A stretch of 64,000 nt of DNA from Auriscalpium vulgare. Lineage: Eukaryota > Basidiomycota > Agaricomycetes > Russulales > Auriscalpiaceae. The translations under genes were made by a program, and so were the position numbers. Below are positions 44,570 through 56,271 of the stretch, piece after piece (the first letter of the stretch is position 1; the number at the start of each line of letters is the position of its first letter). The notes under the pieces were generated by a model. The model did no database searches and had not been told where the DNA came from. It worked only from the letters and a program-made list of their open reading frames with translations. Location: contig JAHBBC010000004.1 of assembly GCA_019915015.1 (NCBI GenBank), positions 62,001 to 126,000 on the forward strand, written 5' to 3'.

Positions 44570-45679
44570 ACCCTGGAAGGGAGAGCGTCAGCGCGGAGCT
44601 GGAAGACATGGTGGGAGCGCATACCTTAGGTCACGGCGGTGGAACACAGTGTTCGCTTTTACATAAGCTTCTATCTGAGCTAACTGGGCGGGGCTGGGGC
44701 TGGGGCAGGGCTTCAGCGCATGAGGGGAAAGACATGGTGGGAGCACATACTCGAAGTCACGGCGAGACGAGCTATCGGTGCCCTTGAAGGCCTTCGCAAG
44801 CGCATCTTGCAGCCGCTGCCGCTGCTCAGCAAAACTGCGGGAAAGCGTCAGCGTGGGAGATGGACGACACGGTGGAGGCACATACCTCAGGTCACGGCGG
44901 ATTGGGCTGTCGCTGCCCTCGGGTGCGAGATTAATGCCGACGCGGAAGGGGGAGAGGCCCTGCAGGAGAGCCGGGATGAAGCTGCCTTCACGCCTGCGTT
45001 TGCGAGTCAATATAAGCAAAAACGACACGACGTGCGTGCAAGAATGGAACGTACTCCACGAATTCGTCACGGCGGAACGAGCCGGGTGCGAGAATAACGG
45101 GGCGCTTGATGTTGCCCGGGAAGCTAGCCACGGTGGTCACTGGGGCAGGAGTGGGTATGTCGATGGAATCGTGGAGTTCGAAGTCACCAGGGGCGAAGCT
45201 CTGGATAGCCGCGGTGGGCACTGGAGCAGGAGTGGGTACGACGATGGGCCCGTCAACGAGGTCACCACGGCTGAAGGTAAACTCACGCCTGCGTTTGCGA
45301 GTCAATATAAGCAAAAACGACACGACGTGCATGCAAGAATGGAACGTACTCCACGAATTCGTCACGGCGGAAAGCCGCGGTGGGCACTGGGGCAGGAGTG
45401 GGTGTGACGATGGACTCGTGGACAAGGGCCCCTTGGACAAAGATGTCACCAGGGGCGAAGGTCGGGAAGGCCCGGGTGGGCGCTGGGGCAGAAGTGGGTA
45501 CGACGACGGGCCCGCCAATGAAGTCACCACGGCTGAAGGTAAACTCACGCCTGCGTTTGCGAGTCAATATAAGCAAAAACGACACGACGTGCGTGCATGA
45601 ATGGAACGTACTCCACGGGAGCCGCGATCGCAGCCGAGGCGGTGAGGACAAGGACAGCGAGGGTTGTAGAAGAGCGCAT
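44570..45679 (-). CDS. Secreted repeat protein with dibasic sites (kexin-processed peptide candidate)
   Basis: ATG at 45679 begins a signal peptide, MRSSTTLAVLVLTASAAIAA, followed by PVEY and an intron. Exons then repeat: FTFSRGDFIGGPVVVPTSAP ... PTPAPVPTAAFRRDEFVEY, FTFSRGDLVDGPIVVPTPAP ... LAPGSFRRDEFVEY, then more divergent ones ending in SPIRRDLR, SSRRDFE and FHRRDLR. The first introns (gttccattc...cgcaggcgtgag, about 60 bp) are almost identical, so whole exon-intron units were duplicated. Recurrent RRD and one KR (IKRPVIL) are potential Kex2 cleavage sites in a secreted Pro/Thr/Ala-rich precursor, the layout of fungal kexin-processed repeat proteins. The 3' exon boundaries and stop (about 44588) are uncertain. 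Alternatively it is a cell-wall repeat protein whose RRD is structural. Confidence 0.6.
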
Positions 45680-48600
45680 TATGAGCACGTTCAAGATATA
45701 CTGTTGGTGTGAGTGAAAAAGAGTGGGTCGTGAGGAAGAAAGACGTTGAGGCTACGAAAAGGCCATGCACATCAGATGCGCATACAACTGGGAACAGAGG
45801 ACTGGGAGGACTTACCAACCAGTGCGCTGAGGAACTCTCGTCGTCCACCGAGGCTCTTTATACATCCAGTTGTCTGTCGTTCTGGACACTGCCTGGTCGC
45901 GCAGTCCATCAGTAAGTCGCGTGCCGCCCGGTGGGGTGACGAAGTCGCATCACTTGGTAGCGACACGATCAAGAAAGTGGAGAAGAGGCGTTCTCCACCG
46001 ACGCCTGCCGCCGGCACGGCGCGGCGACCGTGCTGTTTGTTTAGCACACCACGTTGCCGGCTCATAAGACCTCAAAGATACTGTCTGACGACTATATCGC
46101 GTTGAGTGTCTAGATCAGTAGACGAAAATCTGACAACGACAAGCAGGGTCAATATTGCGCTCCATGCGCGAGCCACGCATGAGCACTCACAACTGCCATC
46201 TACGAGCTTGTGTGGAGGTGACATTCCCAAGAGGTCCGCAGGTGTCCGCACGTCTAAGAGGTGCCAGAGACATCTTACGGCATGCCATCTATAAATTCCC
46301 ATATGTTGAGTGAGGCGCTCGCCGGCCTACGCCGGCCACGACTTACATAGCATCTTGACACCGCCGATAACTCCTGGTCAAACCTCGAGGGCCAAGCACG
46401 CATGCCTCTGCAGTGCTCCTCGCTTGGCCGACACTCCTCCACGATCTCTAACTTACATCGATGAGTATCTGCCCATCGTCGTTGCTTGAGGACGCTGCGG
46501 GTACTTGAACAACATGGACAACAGCTTGGCGGGCAGAGAGCGCGGGGTTGGTTGTGACGTGGATGCGCCCAAGATGCGCCTACATACATAGCGGGGAACC
46601 TCAGCGAGCTCATAGTAATACCAAGCGGCTGCCCTCGCTCTGTCCCGCGTCCGCCAGGAAAGTCGGGTGGAACGCGAAGTCGAAGTCCCGTGTGAGCGGG
46701 CTCGGCATGCTCGGTGTGTCCGTGTCGACGCGCACGAGCGAGGGCGTGGACGCGGTGGAGATGAGCGGCGTCGAGAGCGAGATCACGGAGCTCGTGCTCG
46801 TGTCCGAGTGCCGGGCCTGCGAGGCGTGAATCTGTCATGCGACGCGATCGGTGGCGGAGAACGGCAGCTGCATACCGATGTGAGCGAGCTGCGCCTCTCC
46901 GCGCCGACGGCCAGGGCCTGCTGGTGGAAAGACGCCGCGACGCGGCAACGCAGGACCGTAGGAAGCTATCGTACGACATTGTTATATTCATAAGCGCGAG
47001 TCATCATGACAAGGCATAGAGAGACGCTGGACGGCCCTGAGCGAAAAGAAAATACCACGAGAGTGCGAGGTCCGGCTCCCATTTGAGCGAGAATTCTGTC
47101 GCCCGGAACAGCCAGGCAGGGCTGACGACTCGGATGCGTATAGGCCGGCGCAACCGGGACGGCCAGAGGAGAAATCGTTGTCGCCGTCGGTCGGCATCCG
47201 CACGCGGTCCGTCCGCACGCTCTGTCTGTGGTCCCGTGCGCTGGCGGGCGCGCGAGGGAACGGGGTAGGGCTCCATATTATTGTGTCTTTGTCACAAGTA
47301 TGGTAGGCTCGGTCTGTCGACGGAGCATCAGTGCGAAAAGAGAGAAGAGCTGCGGAGCGCCGTACCGCGAGAGCCTTGCCATCGCCTGACCGTGGTGATA
47401 TGTGCCGTTGGACGAGCACTTCGTCAGGACCGTGCGCGTCCGCATGTCACTGCGATACTACGGCCCATCACAGTCACAATCGACGCCCGTGCCACCCCTT
47501 TCGTCGTGATTGTCGGCCGCGACCATGTCGGAGAGACGAAGGACATGGTTGATTGTTGGGCATGACGCCACGTGTAAACGGATTTGGCGTACCGAGGGCC
47601 GCGTGGCGGAAATGGGCGCAACAGTGCTGGGGTGCGCTACAGTTGCGACGGTCGCGAGGGTAGTAGGGCGGCGGCGATGCGAGAGGGTGGTCACGGATAA
47701 GAAAACTGAATTTGTGCGCAGGATCTGCTCACCTGTACAAGACTCCGTCTATGTCCTCGTTTCTTCGACACTGCGCTTTCTGCGCCTCGAATACGTGCGG
47801 CTGGGCGTGGCGACGCGGCACATGGTACATCGACAAGGGCATGGCGATGTGCTGCGCATTCGAGAGCTGTGTTGGTGAGGTGGATTTGAACAAGTCGGGC
47901 ACCGGGAAGTCGACAAAAGGAGCACACCAGCGCATTTCGTTCAAAATTTTTGTTGCGAGTCTCTATGGCACCGTGGACGACGATGGAGATTCATAGTGAA
48001 CCTACAGAGGTACAGTAGGATGAGGGAAAATCCTGAATGTCGACAACAAGGCAACGCACCAGGCTCCCGAGACCACGCCCGGTATCGCCGAGCACCACCC
48101 TCGTGGGCCAATCCTCCAGCCTCCTAGGCACACCTAACGGATAGCAAGCGACCATAAGAATTGCGACTCAGTAAGCACATGGTACGATGAAATGACGAAC
48201 CAAGGGGCCGGGACCGCGCCTTGTGACGCCGCGGACCGCGCTCTGATGCTCTGCTCAGCTATCCACTTGCCCCGTTGAGACGACGAAGGTCTACGATGAG
48301 ACCGTGAGAATTCAGTGAGATCCCTAGCAAACACCGAAGATCGACAACAAGGGGGCGCGGAGGAAGGTACACGTACAGATGATTGGAGCGCAGCGAAACA
48401 TCGCCACGACGTCCAGCCACCGAGACGGAAGTATCGGATGCCGTATGGGTGTGATGTCGAGTAGAGTCGAAGGAGTGATCAATCGGATTGGATCACAGCC
48501 TGCGGCCACCGATGCTATCTATTCCGTACCCACGAGAGAGCATGATATGGAACCCAGTGTGTGTCAGTTGCTTGGAATAGGCGAGCGCTGAGAACATACC

Positions 48601-49288
48601 GTAAACTTCCTGCGACTCGGATGATTCCTGGATCAATGGGTATAGCGCCTTCGAGCCCTGGGTCTTCTACAGCCTGCAGAGCACAGAGCTAGCGCTGGTG
48701 CTATCGCGATGCACATCACCTAACGAGACGTTCAAAAGAGAAGTGCCAGATGATACGACAAACACACCTTCCCTCCCAGGCTGATTTGTGCGCGATTTTG
48801 CTGCTGTTGAGGCGACAGTGTTGGGTGCCGGGAACGACGAGGGCGACAGGCGCGCCGCGGCGGTGCGGTCATGGCTGGCTGTGGGAAAAGTCGGAGAATG
48901 CCGATTGGCGATGAACCGCCTCGCGCTCTTCCTGAAATCTATCGTTCACGTACTGATCCACCAGCGTTCCATCAAAATGCACAGACGGATTGCACCGCAA
49001 ATTGAAGGCGATATACGTGTTGGAGAAGGCGGGCGCACCCTTTCGACACGAGTCGCGCCTAGTGCATCATAACGGTAAGCAGATCCTTTGATTTCCAAGC
49101 TCAAGGCTGCGCTCTGATATGCTGCGGTTCTAAAAACATTTAGCAGCCACGAAGTAGAAGATGATGAAGATTCGAACATCACAGCATCTGAGTCGTGGCC
49201 TTCGGTGAGCTGTCGGCCAATTTCATACGGATAACGTCTGCTCATAAGACGAGCATCAATTTCACAATCCCCAGTCAGAATCATCGCT
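45680..49288. other. 3.6 kb without a supported gene
   Basis: Frames such as minus 46991-46275 (Arg/Ala-rich composition) and plus 46548-46829 have no domain, no splice context and no conserved partner in the window. I call nothing here; the last part must contain the promoter of the DUF6533 gene. Confidence 0.35.
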
Positions 49289-50782
49289 ATGGAGTCATCT
49301 CTGCCACCAAGTGTCGTTCTCCAGAAGCTCGTTGCAGATGCACCGATTATCATGGGGCAACGGTACATGTCTGGTACGTGCCACATAATCATCGCTCAAT
49401 TACGTGAATATTCATGAGCATTGCTCTCAGCTTTTGGCCTAGCGGTTTTATTCTATGACCACGCTTTGACGTTCCCCGCGGAGTTCAAACTCATCTGGAC
49501 GCGCCCTGTCACTTTGACAAAGGCCATCTTCGTGTTCGTCCGTTACAGCATCGCGCTGTGTCAGGTTACGGCGGTTTACGGTATGGTCGAACTTCCTCTG
49601 CATCCAGCTAGCGCTCAAACTACGGTGTCACTCCCAGCCTTTACGGGAATTGCGGCCAAGTCGACTTCCCATGAGGTGAGCGCGTCGACGGCTCTTCCTC
49701 TCATCGTGCGGCTAAATTCTGCCCCAGTTGTGAGCCCTCATTCAATAGCCATTTCGCTGTACGTGAACTAATTATTTGTCAGCTGCAAAGCATGGGTCGT
49801 GACGGTGTCCGTCATGGCGCTCTTAGGGATGCTCCTGTCAGACCGTAGGCCCGTTCACGTAGCTCAGCGGACTGCACTCACAGACCTTGTTTAGTCCTTC
49901 TTATTGTACGAGTGTATACTCTATGGGATCATCGTCGCGCAATACTCAGAACGATCACGGCCGCGTATATCATCGCGACGCTGACGACTATCGGGATTAC
50001 TGTCGTAGCCATGAGGGGTGCCGCTCGTTCGTGATGTTTTCTATCGCTACGAGTCCCTAATTGAGCGCATCGTTGGCTATCTAGAGGCAGCGTTCTTCGA
50101 GAAGGAGGTTCTCAACATGTGCTTACTGTCAAAGAAACCGAGGCTGTGGGCAGGAATGTGGATTGCGCAGGTTGGTTGTTTGCCTTTCGCTCTCTAGCGA
50201 GCTACTGCTGATTTCTGGGCATGCAGGTGGCCTTGCACGTATTCGTCATTCTGCTGACGATCCTCAGCGCCGCGGATCGTCCGCGTAATGCCCATGCACC
50301 GCTCGTTATTGGCTTCCGCAGAGACGGAGGATTATTCTACGCCGTGAGTATCGCACGCAGGGTCTCCTTTACACATTCTGATGTGCGCATCCCTCGCAGG
50401 CAATGCTGTGTGAGCACGCCTAATTTCGCGCTTATTCTCTCAGTTCTCACCCCGCTGTCCAGTCCTGAGGCTTTGCAACCTTGTATTAGGCCTAATTCCT
50501 GGAGTAGGTGGTATATTCATGCGCGCCGCGCGCACCACTGACTGCCAAATCCTTGTCGAAAGGACTTGCTATTTGTCCTGACCTTCTGGTGAGCCCGATG
50601 TCCTACGACGTGTCATTCAGTTCACACTCGCACTCCGCAGGAGTGTATGGTCCATGGCTACTATTACGATCACGCGCCTCGTCCTGCGGGTCGAGGCGAT
50701 GATCGTGAAGGTGCAGACGGTGAAATTGTATCGTGGGGAGTCGATAAATACAGATTCTATGGAGCTGGAAGATGTCCTGTAA
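49289..50782 (+). CDS. DUF6533 multi-TM membrane protein A
   Basis: Start at 49289 (MESSLPPSVVLQKLVADAP). Exons include 49289-49373, 49431-49580 and 49638-49675, then later ones to the stop at 50780-50782. The N-terminal DUF6533 signature is clear: GLAVLFYDHALTFPAEFKLI with WTRPVTLTKAIFVFVRYSIA. Later blocks: CKAWVVTVSVMALLGMLLSD, LLIVRVYTLWDHRRAILRT, AFFEKEVLNMCLLSKKPRLW, VALHVFVILLTILSAADRPR, FRRDGGLFYA, VLRLCNLVLGLIPG, DLLFVLTFW and TITRLVLRVEAMIVKVQTV. Every block has a counterpart in the gene at 56.3 kb with the same exon ends, which argues both are functional. The junction before CKAW is unresolved. The biochemical role of DUF6533 proteins is unknown. Confidence 0.82.
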
Positions 50783-50820
50783 CACGAGCTGGAAGATGTC
50801 CTGTAACACGAGCTGGAAGT
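50762..50820. repeat. 24-bp tandem duplication over the stop codon
   Basis: gagctggaagatgtcctgta plus acac occurs at 50762-50785 and again at 50786-50809, with a partial third unit. The first unit contains the stop codon of DUF6533 gene A (MELEDVL then TAA). Confidence 0.85.
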
Positions 50821-50889
50821 TATTTTGTAGCAAATTTGTGTTATGCTTGTGTAATGGTGTATACCCCGTGAACGTAAGCTAGAGAGCGA

Positions 50890-51870
50890 TAGGTATCGAC
50901 CAGCGTCTTCACGGGGACTTAACATAACGAATGCGGCGCTGCGGGTCCGCTTAAGACGCCGGGAAACATATCGAAGCCCTGTTGTCTGGCGCAATGGATG
51001 AGCAGTGCCGCGTGCCGACAGAGAATATGCAGTGATGCTTCTATCTGTTCACATCTGCAGCGGTGGGAGTGGTGCCGCAGAGGGGAGCCGATGCCTATGG
51101 ATGAACCCCGCGGATACAGCGTGATATCATCCGAGTCGAGGCAGGTGCTTAGCGCGTGTATAAATTAGAGCTAGGAATCAGGCTCGCGAGTTGTCATCCT
51201 TGCGCTGAGGTCGCTGCCTGGCATGAATCGCTTTTGCTGGAACTAGTCATGGAAGACCCCTCTGAGTGCTTCCCTGACAAATTAAAAGCGCCCCTATGGC
51301 CATACAAGACAAAGCGAAGAGCGGGTGCGTGAGTCAGCCCAGCAATTCGAAGTCCCGGACTGATGCGCACGATAGTGACATTGAAGATCAGATCGAAGGC
51401 GATCATGCTGGCAGTCCATCAGGACTGCAATGTGCATCATCATGTGTCCGAGATGTGCTTCAAAATGCCACCAAGTACGTACTGGAGATTGGTCCCGGTG
51501 GACGATGGATGATGGCGAAGAAGAGCGAGCATATTGCCACTGGCCTCGTGCGAGATGGAATGCGGGACAGCGCATCACTGCAGCGCAGACGCTCGCGAAC
51601 CAGCCTGTTCCAAGTTGCCAAGCTGCCTTGAAGCACGGGAACGCAAGCGAGCTGGCAGCGAGAGTTGGCTCCCAGTGTGTGTTGTGGGTGAAGACAAGTC
51701 GACGAGGCGACGGAAAATTGACCGGATCCGGGTGTTTGGATAGCCGACTCCGGCGCCTTGCCTCCCGCCGCTATGTCCTCGACCTGTACTTGATACGGTG
51801 GCGCAAAGACCATGTAACTATGTCTCCCCAATGATCCCGCTCCCAGTCCTCTCACGAGAAGCCAAGCCAT
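50890..51870 (+). repeat. Duplicated non-coding segment, copy 1
   Basis: This begins gcgtcttcacggggacttaa and includes gcggcgctgcgggtccgct and cctctgagtgcttccctgac. The same words in the same order start at about 55082. It directly follows DUF6533 gene A; copy 2 directly precedes gene B. No coding exon is convincing. Confidence 0.75.
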
Positions 51871-51981
51871 TCAGATAAATGATGACGCATCGAATAAAAG
51901 CGGGCGGGCAGCGGACACCAAGAGGTAGATCCTGCTTGTTCCTCTGACTATCTAGCACATCCTCTGCTACCTCAGAGCACC

Positions 51982-53461
51982 ATGACGAACTGGAGCAGTC
52001 CTTTCGACATCGCACGCATGGATGGTACGATCACCGCGCCAGTTCTCGCTTGACAGATCCTGACATGCTCTACAGCTGTCCTAGTCAAGCTGGTGCACCT
52101 CATGTGGGGCGTGGCAATGTACGCCTCGGTTTTCCGACAAAATTGCTCTGCGCCCCGTCCCCAATTGACGCTTCTCGTTAAAGCTGGGAGGTCATCACGA
52201 CGAGCGGCTTCGAATGGGCCGTGATCCGTGGGGATAGACCTTACAGGTGGTCCATCTGGGTGTACACCGGGTGCCGTGTATCGCTCCTCGCCGCTCTGGC
52301 GATCTTCCTTGTGACCAAGGATATCGATGGGCTCGGACATTGCACGGTTCGTCGCCCTTGTTGTCGCTCTGCGTCATATTCTAGATGATGACGTCCACGC
52401 CTAGGAATGGGCTGCTTTGGTCTACGTACGTATCCGACGGCAGGCAAATCAAAACGACTCTTATATGTCCACATTTCTCAGGCGTTCTCGTACATCAGCC
52501 TCGGCCTCGCGTCATTGCTCATGCTCCTCAGAATGTCAGTTTTTCCACTGTTTCAACGCCGGAGACTCTCACTGAACATTGCCGGTTGAACACAGAGCGG
52601 CCATATGGCGTCGGAACTTCATCGTGCTGACAATCTCTTGTCTCGCCTGGCTGACAAGTATCGCGCTCAACATCCGATGTACGCCACGATCAACTCACTC
52701 TGAGTCGCTGCTCATTCAAGCTGACTGAGTCTACCGTATCCCATCTAGATATAATAATTGTTCGTCCACTCTCACCATGCCACTCATCCGCTCACGCTGC
52801 GTAGGTCCGCTCGGCGTTTTCCCCGCTCGCACACGAATGCATCCCCGCCAACTCTGACAAGTCCAGCTTTAGCGTCATGGGCATCGTCATTGCGGACTTT
52901 ACGCTTCTTGGATTCATGATTGTCGGGATAGTGCGCCTCCGCGGGAATGCAGGTGGGATAGCACGACTGTGGCTGCTGCTGTGGAGCCAGGTGCGTTGCT
53001 CGAGGGTATAGTGAAGCGCGCGGGGACTAGACTGATTTGGCGTGCACGCAGGGATTAGTGTGGCTTACGCTGGCAATAGTATCTGAAGTACCGGCCCTGG
53101 TAGGTCCGCTGTACTCTGCTTCGACGCCAGTTCTGACGCCGCTCCGTCGATACAGGTTGTTATCAAAATGAATCTCAACGGTGCGTAGAGCTCCGCATCT
53201 GGTCTTGCAGAACGCTAACGCCTTGGCGATGGAAATGGTAACATAGCTCCGTGGAATGTGGTGCGTCGCACGCTACCAAGCTAAATTTGACGACGGTTGA
53301 CGACGCAATTGTCAGATGTTTGAGCTGATCACCGGTGAGTAACACCGTAGTCTTCTCTCGCGTACGAGCTAAATCCCCTCGGAGTCGTCACCCTGTCCAT
53401 TGGCGCCACGAAAATGCACCGCATTCTCAATGACTCCAACCTGCCTTCCGGAGCAGTGTGA
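51982..53461 (+). CDS. Multi-TM membrane protein, WExxTT-RGR family, copy 5
   Basis: Exons 51982-52024 (MTNWSSPFDIARMD), 52076-52118 (AVLVKLVHLMWGVA) and 52184-52346 join in frame. The third carries WEVITTSGFEWAVIRGDRPY with RWSIWVYTGCRVSLLAALAI. Later exons: AFSYISLGLASLLMLLRI, AAIWRRNFIVLTISCLAWLT, SFSVMGIVIADFTLLGFMIV with RLWLLLWSQ, GLVWLTLAIVSEVPAL, VVIKMNLN and VVTLSIGATKMHRILNDSNL to TGA at 53459-53461. All expected exons are present. One junction (after ALNIRC, near 52680) does not close with obvious sites. Seven or so helices are predicted; function unknown. Confidence 0.72.
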
Positions 53462-54049
53462 GTCTGAGCACGCTTTCCCATCTTCGTTTAATTTTATGCT
53501 GATGACGAGGATCGCCACCATAGGCTGTACAATGGCTCGCACGTCTTCAACCGTGGGGCAAGTGGCTCGGGGACCAACGATCTTATTCCCATGGTCCCCA
53601 TTAGCATCGACCTGCAGAAAGATACGCACGATGGGCGCGTGAAGGCTGATGGGTACATGGAAGAGGTAATAAATATTGCACCGGAGTGTGATTGAGATGT
53701 TTGAGAATACCGCGGATGAGTCTGTCTCAGGCTAGTCCTGGCTGTACGCAAGCAGTTTACAGGGTATGGAAAGCATATATGCGCTTTGATACCATCCCAA
53801 AGCTCTACTGCTCAAAATCCTGAGGACCGCCTGCGGTGAGTTTGTGACACTCTGGCACGCTCCGACCGTGCAACGTCTAGTAGACGACGCTCACCGGTGT
53901 CCACCCGTCCATTCCACCGCCGCACATATTAATGCCGACGTTCCAGCTTATCTTGGTCGACCATCTCGCTTTGCTATATATGCAGCAGAGGCATTGCATA
54001 AAAACCACCGGCATAAATCTCACAACGGGATAATCGCCCTCGCTGAACA
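53462..54049. other. No gene seen
   Basis: Spacer between the multi-TM gene and the convergent P450 remnant; no supported feature. Confidence 0.35.
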
Positions 54050-54760
54050 CTACGCAGACCCATCCAGCAGCGCACGTCCGCGCATCTTCACAGTCACCAC
54101 CGGCAGTGCGCCCCTGCTCATCACAAAGTAGTCGCGAAGCTGCGCCTGCCACCGGTCCCCGCCCGCGACCAGCCCCACCGCGAGCCCTAACACGAGCAGC
54201 GCGACCGCCACGTGCATCTCCGGCCACGCGAACACGCAGTCTTCTCGCTGTAAAACAAAATGATCAGAAACTAATGCGCCGTAAATTGTGCTTCACTGCG
54301 CGTGTCGGGATTTTGAGGCCGCACGTGCGCGACGCTTGACTGCACCTACTTGCAGAGAGGCGCGGAGGCCGTTGCGACGCACTGGCCGGGAGCCCCAGGC
54401 GTAGGCCACTTGCGTCGACTGCATGGTTCACGACGCGCGCCGCGGGAGCGTTGAAGGACAACGTCGCGTGGGCGTGTTGCGGGAGGCAGACGGAGCGGAT
54501 GGGGCGGGGCGCATGGGGCGGGGAGTGGTTGAGACGAGGGAGCTTGCGTGACTGAGCAACAAGGCCGGGTTGCATGCGCCCCGCGAGCACGCAGTTGTTT
54601 CGCTGTGGAAAGCAGGGCAGGGTTCCGGCAGGCCGAGCGCGGTGAGCGCGGGGACGTGAAGAGGAGCCACCGCTCTGGCAGCCTCGCAATCCGGTTCGAA
54701 AGACGATGCATGCTAAATATCAAGTCAGTACGCGTGCCTGGAACGCGAGCCAATATGCAC
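54050..54760 (-). pseudogene. Cytochrome P450 remnant E
   Basis: The minus strand has an IARLPERWLLFTSPRSP segment (P450 PERW motif, about 54670) and, in a last exon after a good acceptor at 54250, REDCVFAWPEMHVAVALLVL then DRWQAQLRDYFVMSRGALPV and VTVKMRGRALLDGSA to TAG at 54050. The C-terminal exon is open and well preserved. The heme loop is incomplete (only REDC before FAWPEM, no FxxGxR), and the intervening sequence does not keep frame. Probably a pseudogene with an intact last exon. Confidence 0.6.
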
Positions 54761-55074
54761 CAGCCTGGTAATTCCTATCACTTCACTACCGGCCGCAAAG
54801 CCAAGTATCCGGATTTCCGCGCGCGAGTGCTCAGGCGAGCCATGGATGCGCTCGACTAAATCAACCTTGAGTACCGCGATGAGCTCGGAAGGAGGAAATC
54901 TCCTCACGACGGTGGAGATTGCTGCGAAGAATAAGCTCGCCTGTGTCAACACAGCGCCCCATGCAAAACATGCTCCGCGCTGCGCATTGCGCAGGAATTG
55001 CGTTGGGTGCAGAGGACGGGGAGGCGCCGCCTATGTCGATGCGGTCAGCTCTGCCCTCCGTGGACTCGGATGCT
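54761..55074. other. No gene seen
   Basis: Spacer before the second copy of the duplicated segment. No exon or repeat with an obvious partner is visible. Confidence 0.3.
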
Positions 55075-56000
55075 TCGACGAGCGTCTTCACGGGGACTTA
55101 ACATGAACGAGTGCGGCGCTGCGGGTCCGCTCAAGACGCCGAGAAATGCAGCGAAGTCCTGTCGTCTGGCGCAATAGATGGGCGGTGCCGCGTGCCGCTT
55201 GCCATCTGAGAGAACTGACCATATGTAACTGCATCACCGCGCAGCTCCTGTGACCCATCTATTTGTTCACGTCTTCTTGACGTGATGTGTGGTTGTGGGA
55301 GTGGTGCCTTGCGGAAGAGGACCGAGGGGTTGGGTGCCATGGTGCCTTTATGTGAACACCGCGACGACGGCATGCTGTCTTCGATGCAGTTACGTACCGC
55401 ATGGATAAAATCGAGGCAGGAAATCGGCGCACGAGTTGTCGCTGAGGTCGCTGCCTTGCACGAATCGCTTTTGCCGGAGTTGGTTATGGCACAACCCTCT
55501 GAGTGCTTCCCCGACATAGCAGAAGTGACCTTCTGGCCAGCGGACAACGCCATGCATGAGACATAGAGCGGGGGACGCCTGCCGCGCACGATAGTGGCGT
55601 TGAGATCCAAGGCGACCAGGCTGGCGGGGAAGCGGACCCGCAATGCATCAGCATGTGTCCGAGAGTCCCTCGAAAGACTTACTGGTGATTGGTCCCGGAG
55701 TATGGGCTCTCATCGAAGAAGAGCATATTGCCGCTGGCTCCATCGATTTTGACTGCGGGACAACTGAGCGCATCCAATGCAGACGCTCGCTAACCAGGTC
55801 ACCTTGAGGCATGGGGACAAGAAGAGGCTGTCTGTGAGAGCTGGCTCCTGAGTGTGTGGAAAGAGAACAAGAAGAGAACAAGTCGACGAGGCGCTGACGG
55901 ACTCAGAAGCGCCCGGCAACTTGACCGGATGGCGGCGCCGGGCCGACTCTTGTCCGCCGCGTCCCTCCTGCCTCCCACCACCACATCCTCGACATATTCG
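55075..56000 (+). repeat. Duplicated non-coding segment, copy 2
   Basis: Counterpart of 50890-51870: gcgtcttcacggggacttaa at about 55082, gcggcgctgcgggtccgct, gtcgctgaggtcgctgcc, and cctctgagtgcttccccgac. A weaker third trace (gcagacgctcgcgaacca) lies near 60.63 kb. Confidence 0.75.
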
Positions 56001-56271
56001 CATGGGAAAAGCGGGCTATGCTACTCAGTGTTCGTCGCAGATTCGGTTTGATTATCGTTGCTATCTTCAAGGCCCTCTGGTTCCTGACGCTCTGCTGACA
56101 CCGCCATCTGCTTCATGCTCGAGTACGCTTATGGTGTGTCTCCATCATCATCTAGTATTCCCAACTCTAATATAGCGACTCATACTGAGTGACCCGCCGG
56201 GCATACTTACATGTGCCTATCGTCTGCGTATAAGATCAATGTCAGTCCTTTACTGCTCGACCTGAGCACTA

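Noticed and set aside
46275..46991. 239-codon minus-strand open frame
   Set aside because: Arg/Ala/His-rich composition, no domain, no splice partners, no homologous copy in the window.
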